64,000 nt of DNA from a bacterium (lineage in GTDB: Bacteria; Elusimicrobiota; Elusimicrobia; Elusimicrobiales; UBA9959). The notes under the pieces were generated by a model. The model did not search any database. It was not told the DNA's origin and saw nothing but the letters and a program-made list of their open reading frames with translations. Position numbers and translations under genes: made by a program. Location of the stretch: contig JAJYJH010000003.1 in NCBI GenBank assembly GCA_021789695.1, positions 62,001 to 126,000 on the forward strand, written 5' to 3'. Below, piece by piece: positions 27,437-36,484 of this stretch. How positions within the stretch are numbered: position 1 is the first letter of the stretch; each line of letters opens with the position of its first letter.

Positions 27437-28389
27437 TTCCCCCCCCATTTGGCGGTGAAATAATCCCAGGTCAGGTCCAGGCCCTCCGGGAACATCACCA
27501 GCGGCTTGAACTTCAGCAGCTTCCGGGCGCGCGAGATGTCGGCGTAGGTCTTGCGGATATCGCCCTTGCGCTTGGGCAGGAACTTCTTCTCCAGCTTCCG
27601 CCCGAGTATGCGCTCCAGGCCGCGGGCTATGTCCAGCAGCGAGATATTGGTGCCGGTGGCCAGGTTGATGACCTGTCCCGACACCGAGGAAGGCGCTAGC
27701 GCGGCGCGGATGTTGCCGTCCACCACGTTGGCCACGTAGGTGAAGTCCCGCGACTGCCTGCCGTCCCAGTGTATCTCCAGCGGCCTGCCGGCCAGCGCCA
27801 GCTCCATGAACTTGGGGATGACCGCGGAATAGACCGACTCCGGATTCTGGCGCGGGCCGAACACGTTGAAATAGCGCAGCGCCACGGTCTCCAGACCGTA
27901 AGTCTTGGCATAGACGCGGCAGTAGTGCTCGCCGGCGAGCTTGCTGACGGCGTACGGGGAGATGGGCGCGGTGGGCAGGTCCTCGGTTTGCGGGAAGATC
28001 CCGCACTCGCCGTAGGCGGAGCTGGTGGCCGCGTAGACGAAGCGTTTGACGCCGGCGTCCCTGGCCGCCATCAGCGCGTTAAGCGTGCCGGTGGCGTTGT
28101 TGTCGTTGGCGGCGCGCGGGTTGTCCACGGACTTGGGCACCGAACGGAAGGCCGCCTGGTGCAGCACGTAGGCGGCGCCTTTCATGGCCTTGGCGCATTC
28201 CTTGGGCTCGCGCAGGTCGCCGCGCACCAGTTCGTATCTCCCCCTGAAAGGCTCCAGGTTCTCCTCCCTGCCGGCGGAGAAATTATCCAACACGCGGACG
28301 CGCTCACCGCGCTTTATCAGTTCCTCCACGATGTTGGAACCTATGAACCCGGCCCCTCCGGTTACAAGCCAAAGCGGTCTTTTCATCAT
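27433..28389 (-). CDS. NAD-dependent sugar-nucleotide epimerase/dehydratase (SDR family)
   Basis: A 318-residue extended short-chain dehydrogenase. It has the Rossmann motif GGAGFIGSN near residue 11 and the catalytic YxxxK in SPYAVSKLAGEHY. The overall pattern (RYFNVFGPRQNPES, HWDGRQSRDFTYVANVVDG) is that of UDP-glucose/UDP-GlcNAc 4-epimerase-type enzymes, of the kind that make galactose or N-acetyl-hexosamine precursors for LPS or other glycans. The exact substrate is not decidable. Two adjacent ATGs could serve as start (28389 or 28386), with GAGG upstream. It overlaps tdk by 4 nt; the last codons contain a run of eight Gs. Confidence 0.9.
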   Translation of the reverse strand: MMKRPLWLVTGGAGFIGSNIVEELIKRGERVRVLDNFSAGREENLEPFRGRYELVRGDLREPKECAKAMKGAAYVLHQAAFRSVPKSVDNPRAANDNNATGTLNALMAARDAGVKRFVYAATSSAYGECGIFPQTEDLPTAPISPYAVSKLAGEHYCRVYAKTYGLETVALRYFNVFGPRQNPESVYSAVIPKFMELALAGRPLEIHWDGRQSRDFTYVANVVDGNIRAALAPSSVSGQVINLATGTNISLLDIARGLERILGRKLEKKFLPKRKGDIRKTYADISRARKLLKFKPLVMFPEGLDLTWDYFTAKWGGK

Positions 28390-28456
28390 CAGCACCTCGG
28401 TAAAGTATGCCTGTAGTCTATCATTATTAGGGCCTGGCCTTAAACCCCGACCCCCG

Positions 28457-30541
28457 TCACAGGTCCCGCTCCTCTCCTTCCTTGCGCCAGGGATGCCAGT
28501 ACTCCCTTGACTTCTCCTCCAGGTTATCCTGCGGCACCGGAGCGTTCATCTTGAGGTTCACGTAGAAAAAGATCTCCTTCACTCCTCCTGAACGCTCCCT
28601 GAAATCGAGCTTCGTATGGAAGTCGTGGAAATCCTTGTACAGCGTCACCGCCTTCTCGAAGAAGCGCACGTCGCCGGCGTTCAACCCTCCGTAGAGCATG
28701 AGCCTGTAGCGCAGCACGCCCTCCAGCCGCCAACTGGAGGAGGCGCGCGGTCTGAAACCGAACGTATTGCTTATGACCCAGGACTTGGCGTCAGTGCTGT
28801 AGTTGGCTATGCCTCCGCCCACGTAATTCACGCTGTTCCCGTAGTTGGCCTGCGTCACAAAGCTCCTGGTCCCGGAATAGATACTGTAGGTCTCCGTCGC
28901 AAAAATATCCAGGTTCGGGTGCGGCGAGTAGTAGAGCTCGGCTGTTATAGGCTGCAAGCGCCTGTTGAAGCCGGCGGAGTAAAAGGTCCTCACATCGTAG
29001 GAAGTGGACACCTTCCAGTAGCTGTTAGGGGCCGGGATGACGAAGAGCTGGGAGAGCAGCGAGTTTACTTCCTGCCCTTTGTCCGGGGCTCCGGAATCGT
29101 CCTGCAGCCTGTTGGCCAGGAGGCGGCGTTTATAGGCGTAGCCCAGGTCCACGGAGCCCCACAACCTGTCGTAGCGCAGCGTAGCCCCGCCGCCGTAGCG
29201 GCCCACCCAGCCAACCCGCTCCGCGGAATCCGTCGAAACCGCGACGGATTGGTCGTAGAAGGCGGACGGGGTAAACGAAAACCTGCGGCTTAGCCTCACG
29301 GACTGCGTCATAGTCCAGTTCATGTCGCCGCGCCGCTGGGTGTAGGTGGTCGTGGAGTCGCGGGCGTCCTCAGCGTAGGCGGAGAAGGTATTGAGCACCG
29401 GCAGTTTCAGGACCTTGAACGGAACGGTGTTAAAGTCCAGCCTAGGGACAGCGCTGGTCGCCTTCTGGAAGGCCGTGGAGTCGGCGTTCTTGGTCTCGGT
29501 ACCGGAGGCGCTCAGGTGGGTGATAGTGTAGTTGGTCTTGCGGGTCATGGCCACGCTGGCCTGCTCGTCTGGGCTGACCGCGAACGGGTTGCTCCTGAAG
29601 AAGTCGTTGTTGACCTTTGGATCGGAGAGGAGCCGGAAATAGCCCTGGCTGTAGTACTGCGCGGGGTCGGACTCGTTGAAACGGTTGAACAGGTGCCAGT
29701 AGCCGCCGTTGGCCCCCCAGCGGTCCTTGCTCATCCCGTACTCCCTGATGCGGTAAAGGGAGATGTCCGTTATATCCTTCTCCGGCTTCCTGTAGTCCAG
29801 TTCGCCGCCGGTGCCCAGCCCGCGCCTGGAGAAATAGTCCAGGAAGAGTTTGGCGCGCGTCCGGGGGCCGGCCCTGTACAGGAAGGTGGACTTGAGGAAT
29901 GCGCCGTTGCGCTGATCGTAGCCGGGGCGCAGGATGGTTATGAACGGCGTTATGCGACCCATCGGCTTGTAGACCACAGGCAGGTACAGGATGGGGACCT
30001 TGCCGAGATAGAAAATGTTGTTATAGGCGAGGAAGTACCTGCCGGGGGCCAAGTAGATGCGCGAGGAGCTCAAATGGTAATGCGGGGGGTTCCTGTCGCA
30101 ACTGGTAAGGCTGGCCTTCTTGTAGACATAACCGTTCGGCCCAAAGCTGACGGAACGCCCCTTGAAAATGAAGCTCTGGTACTGAAAGCTGCCGTCTTTG
30201 ACAAAGCCGCTGTCGCTGCCGTAGTCATAAAAGCCGCTCTTTCCGTAGACCGTGCCGGAGTCGTCGTCCATCACAAAATCGCTTGGGGCGGTGACCGTGC
30301 GGCTGGCCATGTTCACAGACAACTCCTTGGCCCTGATCAGTTTCAGCTCCTTGCCGTCCGGAGAGAACTCCTCCAGTTTTACGTCGCCCTTCAGGTTTAT
30401 GACCCGCGTATACTCGTTGAAGCCGGCCTCGTCTGCGTCGAAGCTGACGTGGTGCGTGCCGGTGGAGGACGGCAGGTCGTAGGCGGCGGCCGGAGCCGCC
30501 GACGCCAGCAGCAGCGCGGCTAATATCCGCTTGCCCGGCAC
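28457..30541 (-). CDS. lptD: LPS-assembly outer-membrane protein LptD (OstA)
   Basis: A 694-residue protein that inserts LPS into the outer leaflet. It has a signal peptide (MPGKRILAALLLASAAPAAA), an N-terminal OstA/LptA-like beta-jellyroll (about residues 30-160: LKGDVKLEEFSPDGKELKLI, DDDSGTVYGKSGFYDYG), then a large barrel with the conserved junction SLTSCDRNPPHYHLSSSRI and YLGKVPILYLPV. The predicted start is GTG with AGGAG about 9 nt upstream; no better ATG is near. LptE and the Lpt ABC transporter are not in the window. It lies 49 bp downstream of the ROK kinase gene. Confidence 0.88.
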   Translation of the reverse strand: MPGKRILAALLLASAAPAAAYDLPSSTGTHHVSFDADEAGFNEYTRVINLKGDVKLEEFSPDGKELKLIRAKELSVNMASRTVTAPSDFVMDDDSGTVYGKSGFYDYGSDSGFVKDGSFQYQSFIFKGRSVSFGPNGYVYKKASLTSCDRNPPHYHLSSSRIYLAPGRYFLAYNNIFYLGKVPILYLPVVYKPMGRITPFITILRPGYDQRNGAFLKSTFLYRAGPRTRAKLFLDYFSRRGLGTGGELDYRKPEKDITDISLYRIREYGMSKDRWGANGGYWHLFNRFNESDPAQYYSQGYFRLLSDPKVNNDFFRSNPFAVSPDEQASVAMTRKTNYTITHLSASGTETKNADSTAFQKATSAVPRLDFNTVPFKVLKLPVLNTFSAYAEDARDSTTTYTQRRGDMNWTMTQSVRLSRRFSFTPSAFYDQSVAVSTDSAERVGWVGRYGGGATLRYDRLWGSVDLGYAYKRRLLANRLQDDSGAPDKGQEVNSLLSQLFVIPAPNSYWKVSTSYDVRTFYSAGFNRRLQPITAELYYSPHPNLDIFATETYSIYSGTRSFVTQANYGNSVNYVGGGIANYSTDAKSWVISNTFGFRPRASSSWRLEGVLRYRLMLYGGLNAGDVRFFEKAVTLYKDFHDFHTKLDFRERSGGVKEIFFYVNLKMNAPVPQDNLEEKSREYWHPWRKEGEERDL

Positions 30542-30590
30542 TATATCATTCTCCTGTTCAGATTTTTTTCCTTATTTCCGGCCTATGCCG

Positions 30591-31535
30591 TCACTTGAGG
30601 GCCTTTTCCAGCCCGAAGAGCGCGGCACCGTGGGAGCCCAGGTCCGCGTCGTCGGAGACGCGGATTTTCACTTTCTCGAAAGGAGTCTTTATCTGCTGCT
30701 TCCCTAGGACCTTCATCATGGCCGGCAGAAACCACTTCCTGGCCCTTGAAACGCCGCCGGTCAGCACTACGCAATCCGGGTTCAGGACCAGTATCAGTCC
30801 GGCCAGGCCTTCCCCGAGTCGGCGGCCTGTCTCCTCCCAGACTCGCCTGGCGGCGGTCTGCCCCGCGGCGGCCGCGTTGGTCAGACAGATTGTGTTGAAG
30901 CGCTCCCTGTCCGGGGCCGCGTACTTCCTGACAAAAGCGTCCTCGTTCTTTATCAGTTCCCTGGCCCGCGCCAGGATGGCGCGGCTGCCGCAGTAGGCCT
31001 CCAGGCATCCGCGGCCCCCGCAGCCGCAAGGCCTGCCGCCAGGCTCCACCTTAACGTGCCCGGCTTCGCCGGCGGAACCGGTCGCGCCGTGATAAAGCTT
31101 ACCGGCCAGTATCATGCCGGAGCCTATGCCGGTGCCAAGCGTCAGGGCGAGCACGTTGTCGTACCTGCGCTGGAGCTCCAACTCGTAGGCGCCCCACGCC
31201 GCCATGTTTGCGTCGTTCTCCATGAAGCAGGGCAGTTTGGTCAGCTTTTCTAGAGGGCGCGTAAGACCGACGTCGCGCCATTTGAGGTTGGGAGCGAAGC
31301 GCAGCACCCCGCGCTCAGGGTCCACGTCGCCGGCGGCGCCCATGCCTATGGAAACCAGCTGGCGGCCATAATCGCGCCGCAGCCCCTCGACGGCGGCCCC
31401 GAGGCGCCTGAGGAAATGGCGCGGCCCCTTGTCGGCCTCGGTCTTGAACCTGTCCTGGGCCAGCAGCTTGCCGGACCTGTTCATCACCACCAGCTTGGTG
31501 TTGGTGCCGCCGATGTCTATGCCTATTCCGAGCAT
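30591..31535 (-). CDS. ROK-family sugar kinase (glucokinase-like)
   Basis: A 314-residue ATP-dependent sugar kinase. It has the phosphate-binding GIDIGGTNTKLVV at the N-terminus, the NDANMAAWGAYE block, the GTGIGSGMI segment and the ROK zinc motif with cysteines in CGCGGRGCLEAYCG. Glucokinase is the likeliest activity; other hexoses or N-acetyl-hexosamines are possible. There is no helix-turn-helix domain, so it is an enzyme rather than a NagC/XylR-type repressor. Its start overlaps folC by 13 nt. Confidence 0.88.
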   Translation of the reverse strand: MLGIGIDIGGTNTKLVVMNRSGKLLAQDRFKTEADKGPRHFLRRLGAAVEGLRRDYGRQLVSIGMGAAGDVDPERGVLRFAPNLKWRDVGLTRPLEKLTKLPCFMENDANMAAWGAYELELQRRYDNVLALTLGTGIGSGMILAGKLYHGATGSAGEAGHVKVEPGGRPCGCGGRGCLEAYCGSRAILARARELIKNEDAFVRKYAAPDRERFNTICLTNAAAAGQTAARRVWEETGRRLGEGLAGLILVLNPDCVVLTGGVSRARKWFLPAMMKVLGKQQIKTPFEKVKIRVSDDADLGSHGAALFGLEKALK

Positions 31536-32821
31536 TTGACCTCCCGTTCCCGGGCCAGCAGTTCCAGCGCGGAACCTGCCAGGTAGAAAGAACCCACGAC
31601 CGCCGCGGGACCGCCCCGCGAAGCGGCGGCGGCAAGGGCCGCCAGTATGTCGTCCTGCACTTCCGTCTCCGCTTCCGGCCTAAGCGCGGAGAGCTCGTCG
31701 GCCAGCGCGCACGGGTCGGCCGAGCGCGGCGATTCGGGGCGGGTGAGGACGAAACGGCCGGCCAGGGGCGCCAGCTGACGCAGTACTTCCGTCCTGTCCT
31801 TGTCCTGCATCATCCCGACGACCAGAGAGGGGTCACCGGCAGCGAAAGGAGAACTCTTCCAGGTGGCCGCGAAAGCGGCCGCCGCCTCGCGGTTGTGGGC
31901 CCCATCCACCACAAAGACGGCAGCCGGGAAGGCCCGCGGCGCTCTCAGCACCTGGAACCTGGCCGGCCAGCGCACCGAGGCGAAACCCGCGGCGGCGTGC
32001 GCCTGCGTCACCGGCCAGCCCAGGCCCCGCAGAATCTCTATCCCCTCCCAGACCAGCGTGGCGTTGGAGACCTGCTTCTCCCCCAGTATACCGTAGGGCA
32101 GCAGCGCGCCGGTCTTCCTGTAGCGCAGCATGAGGCGGTTCTCGGTCCAATTGCGCCCGGCAATCTCGAAAGCAGGGGCGAAGAAATGGCACTGCGCGCC
32201 TTTTTCCGCGGCTTCTTTAGAGATCTCTATCCGGGCTTCCGGCGGCAGCAGCGGGGCAAGGCAGATGCCGCCAGGCTTGATGATGCCGGCCTTCTGCGAG
32301 GCGATCTCCGCTATCGTGGAACCGAGGTAGCGCGTGTGGTCATAATCCACGGAGGTTATTACGCTCAATTCCGGTTTCGGCAGCACGTTGGTGGTGTCGT
32401 AGCGTCCGCCTATGCCCACCTCTACGACGGCCAGTTGCACTCCGCCGCGCGCGAAATGCAGGAAGGCCATGCAGGTCAGCAACTCGAAGAAACTGAGGTC
32501 CGGCCCGGCGGCGGACACCTCCTCCAGCAGGTCCGCGAACTCCGTCTCCGGGATGTTCCGCCCGGCCACCTGTATGCGCTCCGTCATGCTGACCAGGTGC
32601 GGAGAGATGAAGAGCCCGGTCTTCAGGCCTGCCGCGCGCGCGGCCGCCTCGAACAGCGCGCAGACCGAACCTTTGCCGTTGGTCCCGGTCACGTGTACCG
32701 CCTTCAGGCGGTTCTGAGGGTTGCCCAGCCTCCCCAGGCAGGCGTAGATCCGGCCGAACCCGTCCTTTTTGACGTAGTCCTGGCGCGAAATCAGCAGTTC
32801 TTGCGCTTCTTTGAAGGTCAT
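31523..32821 (-). CDS. folC: Folylpolyglutamate synthase / dihydrofolate synthase
   Basis: A 432-residue Mur-ligase-type enzyme adding glutamate to folates (and probably to dihydropteroate). The P-loop is VTGTNGKGSVCAL near residue 45. The family blocks GLFISPHLVSMTERI and VEVGIGGRYDTTNVL are present, as is FVVDGAHNREAA in the C-terminal domain. Length is typical. The 3' end overlaps the ROK kinase start by 13 nt, and murA lies 35 bp upstream. No accD is adjacent, unlike in many proteobacteria. Confidence 0.94.
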   Translation of the reverse strand: MTFKEAQELLISRQDYVKKDGFGRIYACLGRLGNPQNRLKAVHVTGTNGKGSVCALFEAAARAAGLKTGLFISPHLVSMTERIQVAGRNIPETEFADLLEEVSAAGPDLSFFELLTCMAFLHFARGGVQLAVVEVGIGGRYDTTNVLPKPELSVITSVDYDHTRYLGSTIAEIASQKAGIIKPGGICLAPLLPPEARIEISKEAAEKGAQCHFFAPAFEIAGRNWTENRLMLRYRKTGALLPYGILGEKQVSNATLVWEGIEILRGLGWPVTQAHAAAGFASVRWPARFQVLRAPRAFPAAVFVVDGAHNREAAAAFAATWKSSPFAAGDPSLVVGMMQDKDRTEVLRQLAPLAGRFVLTRPESPRSADPCALADELSALRPEAETEVQDDILAALAAAASRGGPAAVVGSFYLAGSALELLAREREVKCSE

Positions 32822-32856
32822 GTTCGGGCCGGCCCGGCGGCGGCCCCTCCTGTTCT

Positions 32857-34113
32857 TTAAACTTTCACACGGGACGCGTCCACGCCCAGGTCCTTGAGCT
32901 TCTGCACCAGCCTCTCGTAGCCGCGGTCTATGTGGTAAACGCGGCGTATCACGCTCTTGCCTTTAGCGGCCGCGGCGGCCACCACCATCGCGGCTCCGGC
33001 GCGGATGTCGGAGCACATGACCGGCGCGCCGAGGAGCTGCGGCACGCCTTTAACGACGGCCTTCTGGCCGTGCACGGTTATGTCGGCGCCCATGCGCACG
33101 AGTTCCGGAGCGTGCATGAAACGGTTCTCGAAAATGTGCTCGTGCACCTCGCTCGTGCCGTTGGCCCTGGACATGAAGACCATCCACGGGGCCTGCAGGT
33201 CGGTAGGAAAGCCCGGGTGAGGCTTCGTGGCCACGCTTACAGGCTTAGGGCGGCCGGCCGGGGAAATCACCTCGAGCGAATCCTTGTAACAGTTCACCCT
33301 GGCGCCGGCCTTGCGCATGGCGTTGATAACTACGGTTAGGGTCTTTGGCGCGGTGTTGAGAAGGCGCACGCGCCCTCCGGCGGCCGCGCACAGCAGCATG
33401 AACGTGCCGGTCTCTATGCGGTCAGGCATCACGGCGTGCTTCAGGCCTTTCAACCTCGTTACGCCGGTCACTTTGATTGCGGTTTTTCCAGCGCCCTCCA
33501 CCCTGGCCCCCATCTTGTTCAGCGCCGCCGCGAGGTCCTCTATCTCCGGCTCGCGGGCGCAGTTCTCGAGGACGGTGGTCCCCTCTATCAGCGCCGCGCA
33601 CATCATCAGGTTCTCGGTGGCGCCCACGCTCGGGAAGCGGAACTTCACGCGACCGGCCCTGAGCCGCTTCGCGGTCAGGATTACGTCGCCCTTCTCGTAG
33701 GTCACCTGCGCGCCGAGCTTCTTGAAACCTTCCAGGTGTATATCGATAGGCCGCATGCCTATGGAGCAGCCGCCCGGCATCGAGAAGCGGGTTTTCCTGA
33801 AGCGGGCGAGCAGCGGGCCGGCGGCCAGCACCGAGGCGCGCATCTTGCGCACCAGGTCGTACGGGGCGTGGTGCTTCAGGGATCCGTGCTCTTCCGCGAC
33901 GAAGCTGCCGTAGCCGTAGAAGCAGTTCTTGCCGAGGTAGTTCAGCAGCTCGAACGTGGACTTTATGTCCATCAGCTCGGGCACGTTCCTCACCTCGGAT
34001 TTCTCCCTCGTCAGCAGCGTGGCGAAGAGTATCGGCAGCGCCGCGTTCTTGGAGCCGCTTATCGTGGTCTGGCCGGAGAGCGGCCTGCCGCCGCGGATAA
34101 TGAAGTTGTCCAT
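32857..34113 (-). CDS. murA: UDP-N-acetylglucosamine 1-carboxyvinyltransferase
   Basis: First committed enzyme of peptidoglycan precursor synthesis, moving enolpyruvate from PEP to UDP-GlcNAc. The 418-residue protein has the SGSKNAALPI block at 19-28, the KMRASVLAAGPLLAR segment and the active-site cysteine C116 in PGGCSIGMRPID; this Cys form is the fosfomycin-sensitive type. The DLQAPWMVF segment is also typical. It starts 2 nt after the prmC stop, and folC follows. Confidence 0.96.
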   Translation of the reverse strand: MDNFIIRGGRPLSGQTTISGSKNAALPILFATLLTREKSEVRNVPELMDIKSTFELLNYLGKNCFYGYGSFVAEEHGSLKHHAPYDLVRKMRASVLAAGPLLARFRKTRFSMPGGCSIGMRPIDIHLEGFKKLGAQVTYEKGDVILTAKRLRAGRVKFRFPSVGATENLMMCAALIEGTTVLENCAREPEIEDLAAALNKMGARVEGAGKTAIKVTGVTRLKGLKHAVMPDRIETGTFMLLCAAAGGRVRLLNTAPKTLTVVINAMRKAGARVNCYKDSLEVISPAGRPKPVSVATKPHPGFPTDLQAPWMVFMSRANGTSEVHEHIFENRFMHAPELVRMGADITVHGQKAVVKGVPQLLGAPVMCSDIRAGAAMVVAAAAAKGKSVIRRVYHIDRGYERLVQKLKDLGVDASRVKV

Positions 34114-34115
34114 GT

Positions 34116-34958
34116 CTATTTTTTCCTCGCGAAGACGAAGCGCTCCACGCCGCGCAGGTCCTTATGCGTCCTTTTGTCCTTCCAGAGCGCTCGCGGCATG
34201 GCCGCCAGCAGCCCCCAGACCTGGTCCTCTCCCAGCTCCAGTATCAGCGCGCCACCCTTCCTCAGGCGCGACGGGGCCAGGCGCACCAGCATGCGCGCCA
34301 CGTCCAGGCCGTCGCCGCCGCCGTCCAGCGCCACGCGCGGCTCGCTGAGCACCTCGGGCGCCAACCCGGGGATGACGCGCGTAGGGATATAGGGCGGATT
34401 GGAAACTATGGCGTCGAAAGGACCTTTCACGGCGGACAAGGAGGCCCCCTTCAAGAACCGCACCCTCTCCGCCAGGCCGAGGTCCCGCGCGTTCTCGCAC
34501 GAGCACTTCACGGCCCGGGCGGACTTTTCCACTCCCGTCACCTTCAGCGCGGGAAGCTCCGAGGCGAGCCACAGCCCTATGGCTCCGGAGCCGGAGCCGT
34601 AATCCAAAGCGGAAATCTGGCCTTTCCGGCCCCGCAGGAAGTCCGCGGCCAGTCCGGCCAGCTCCTCCGTCTCCGGGCGCGGGACCAGCACGCGTTCATC
34701 CACCTTTATTTTGAGTCCCCTGAAATCCTGCCAGCCCAATATGTAGGCCAGCGGCAGCCCCTGTTCCTTGAGCAACAGCCCTTTCTCAAATTTTCTGCGC
34801 GCCTGGCCCGGAATTTTCGTATCCGGCTCGGCCAGCAGACGCAGGCGGGGTATTCCGAGCGCGTCGGAAAGCAGCCACTGGGCGTTCAGGCCCGGCTCCT
34901 CCACTCCGGCGGCCGTCAGGCGGGCCGCGGCCTCAGTCAGTATCCGTCCCGCCGTCAT
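34116..34958 (-). CDS. prmC: Peptide chain release factor N5-glutamine methyltransferase
   Basis: Methylates the glutamine of the GGQ motif in release factors. The 280-residue protein has the N-terminal helical domain, VPRPETEEL at 92-100, the SAM-binding [11 protein letters not shown] and catalytic NPPY at 187-190 ([13 protein letters not shown]). It overlaps the end of prfA by 26 nt. This pairing with its substrate's gene is widespread in bacteria and strengthens the call. Confidence 0.95.
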   Translation of the reverse strand: MTAGRILTEAAARLTAAGVEEPGLNAQWLLSDALGIPRLRLLAEPDTKIPGQARRKFEKGLLLKEQGLPLAYILGWQDFRGLKIKVDERVLVPRPETEELAGLAADFLRGRKGQISALDYGSGSGAIGLWLASELPALKVTGVEKSARAVKCSCENARDLGLAERVRFLKGASLSAVKGPFDAIVSNPPYIPTRVIPGLAPEVLSEPRVALDGGGDGLDVARMLVRLAPSRLRKGGALILELGEDQVWGLLAAMPRALWKDKRTHKDLRGVERFVFARKK

Positions 34959-36006
34959 TCTTCCTTCCCTTGCCGATGTTGAGTTTTATCTCCTCGAGCA
35001 TGCCGCGGATATTGCCTTCCATGATCTCCGGCATATTGTACCAGGAGAGCTGCGCGCGGTGGTCGGTCACGCGGTTCTGCGGAAAATTGTAGGTGCGTAT
35101 CTTCTCGGAACGGTCTCCGGTCCCCACCTGCGCCTTGCGGGCGCCGGCCGAGGCCTTCGCCTGATTCTCCTCGCTTATCTGGGCGAGCTTGGCGGCCAGC
35201 AGGGCCATCGCCTTCATGCGGTTCTGGCCCTGTGAACGCTCCTCCTGGCACTGCGTGACTATGCCGGTCGGGATATGCGTGATGCGGACGGCCGTCTCCA
35301 CCTTGTTGACGTTCTGGCCGCCGGCGCCGCCGGAGCGGTAGGTGTCCATCTTCAGGTCGGCGGGATTGATTCTGACCTCCACCTCGTCCACCTCCTTCAT
35401 CACCGCCACGGTGACGGTGGAGGTATGCACGCGGCCGGAGGCCTCTGTCTGCGGGACGCGCTGCACGCGGTGAACGCCGCCCTCGTACTTGAACCAGCCA
35501 TAGACGTCCTGGCCGGACACGTAGAGCACGGCGCTCTTGACGCCCTTAAGGCCGGTGGAGGAAAGGTCGCGCAGTTCGGTCTTGAAACCGAGGGCCTGGG
35601 CGAAGCGCGTGTACATGCGCAACAGGTCTCCGGCGAAAAGCGCGCTTTCGTCGCCGCCCACGCCGGCTCGTATCTCCAGGAAGATGTTGCGGGAATCGTC
35701 GGGGTCAGGAGGGATGATCAGCAGTTCCAGTTTCTTGGAAAGTTCCGCGGCCCTCTTCTCCAGCCCGGGCAGTTCGGAAGCGGCCAACTCGGCCATGTCC
35801 TTATCCGGGGAGAAGGCCATCTGCCGGGCGTCCTCAGCCTCCCTGCCCGTCTTCTCCAGTTCCGCGGCGGTGTCCAGGATGAGGCGGCAGGATGCGTGGC
35901 GACGGGAGAACTTTTCGATCTCCTCCGGGCGCAGGCCGCCGGAAGCCAGGCGGGCCTCCGTCTCGGCGAACTCCCTTCTTACCGTCTCAAGCTCTTTTTC
36001 AAGCAT
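34933..36006 (-). CDS. prfA: Peptide chain release factor 1
   Basis: Releases finished proteins at UAG and UAA. The 357-residue protein has the peptidyl-hydrolysis GGQ in [13 protein letters not shown] (about residue 230), followed by [11 protein letters not shown]. It lacks the programmed frameshift typical of RF2. No good Shine-Dalgarno precedes the ATG at 36006, which is odd; the start is chosen from the length and conserved N-terminal coiled region. It lies downstream of the rpmE terminator, so it probably has its own promoter or depends on read-through. Confidence 0.95.
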   Translation of the reverse strand: MLEKELETVRREFAETEARLASGGLRPEEIEKFSRRHASCRLILDTAAELEKTGREAEDARQMAFSPDKDMAELAASELPGLEKRAAELSKKLELLIIPPDPDDSRNIFLEIRAGVGGDESALFAGDLLRMYTRFAQALGFKTELRDLSSTGLKGVKSAVLYVSGQDVYGWFKYEGGVHRVQRVPQTEASGRVHTSTVTVAVMKEVDEVEVRINPADLKMDTYRSGGAGGQNVNKVETAVRITHIPTGIVTQCQEERSQGQNRMKAMALLAAKLAQISEENQAKASAGARKAQVGTGDRSEKIRTYNFPQNRVTDHRAQLSWYNMPEIMEGNIRGMLEEIKLNIGKGRKNDGGTDTD

Positions 36007-36021
36007 AGAAGAAGGGGACCA

Positions 36022-36061
36022 TAAAAAACGGGCGCTCCATACAACAACTGGAACGCCCGTT
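36022..36061 (-). terminator. Intrinsic terminator after rpmE
   Basis: On the minus strand a 13-bp stem (arms 36049-36061 and 36027-36039, one G-T pair) with a 9-nt loop, followed by a run of T residues. It separates rpmE from prfA. Confidence 0.8.
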
Positions 36062-36073
36062 CATGGAGCGGAA

Positions 36074-36424
36074 CTACTTAGACTCGGCTTTCGGCGCGGC
36101 CTTCGCGGCCTTTTCGTCCGCCTTCTTGACGGGAGCGGAGGACAGCACCTTACGCTTTGCGGTATGGCGCGGCGTGACGGACTTTACGGCCACCTTCTTG
36201 GCCTTGCGCTCCACCATCTTGCCTTCGGTGGCGGCGAACTTCTTCTGGAAACGCTCGACGCGGCCGGCCGTGTCCAGCAACTTCTGTTTGCCGGTGTAGA
36301 ACGGGTGGCAGGCGGAGCATATCTCAACCTTTATCGAGGGCTTCACCGAGCGGGTCTTGAAGGTGTTCCCGCAGACGCAGGTGACCTCGCAGAGATTGTA
36401 ACCGGGATGTATGTCGTTTTTCAT
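36074..36424 (-). CDS. rpmE: Ribosomal protein bL31 with long C-terminal tail
   Basis: Large-subunit protein at the subunit bridge. The N-terminal 65 residues are clearly L31 ([20 protein letters not shown], then [18 protein letters not shown]). The cysteines C12, C16 or C18 and the CSAC pair make it the zinc-binding type. The family is usually 66-80 residues; here about 45 additional Lys/Ala/Val-rich residues follow. GAGG lies 8 nt before the ATG. A TATAAT at 36456-36461 gives a leader of about 25 nt. The gene is monocistronic. Confidence 0.95.
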   Translation of the reverse strand: MKNDIHPGYNLCEVTCVCGNTFKTRSVKPSIKVEICSACHPFYTGKQKLLDTAGRVERFQKKFAATEGKMVERKAKKVAVKSVTPRHTAKRKVLSSAPVKKADEKAAKAAPKAESK

Positions 36425-36455
36425 AATATTTTCCTCAAAACCGTGTCGGATATAG

Positions 36456-36461
36456 ATTATA
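36456..36461 (-). promoter_or_regulatory. -10 box of rpmE
   Basis: Perfect TATAAT on the minus strand, 31 nt before the rpmE start, preceded by a second AT-rich step (TATATG). No strong -35 hexamer was seen. Confidence 0.5.
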
Positions 36462-36484
36462 GCATATAGCGCTGGAGGACAGCA

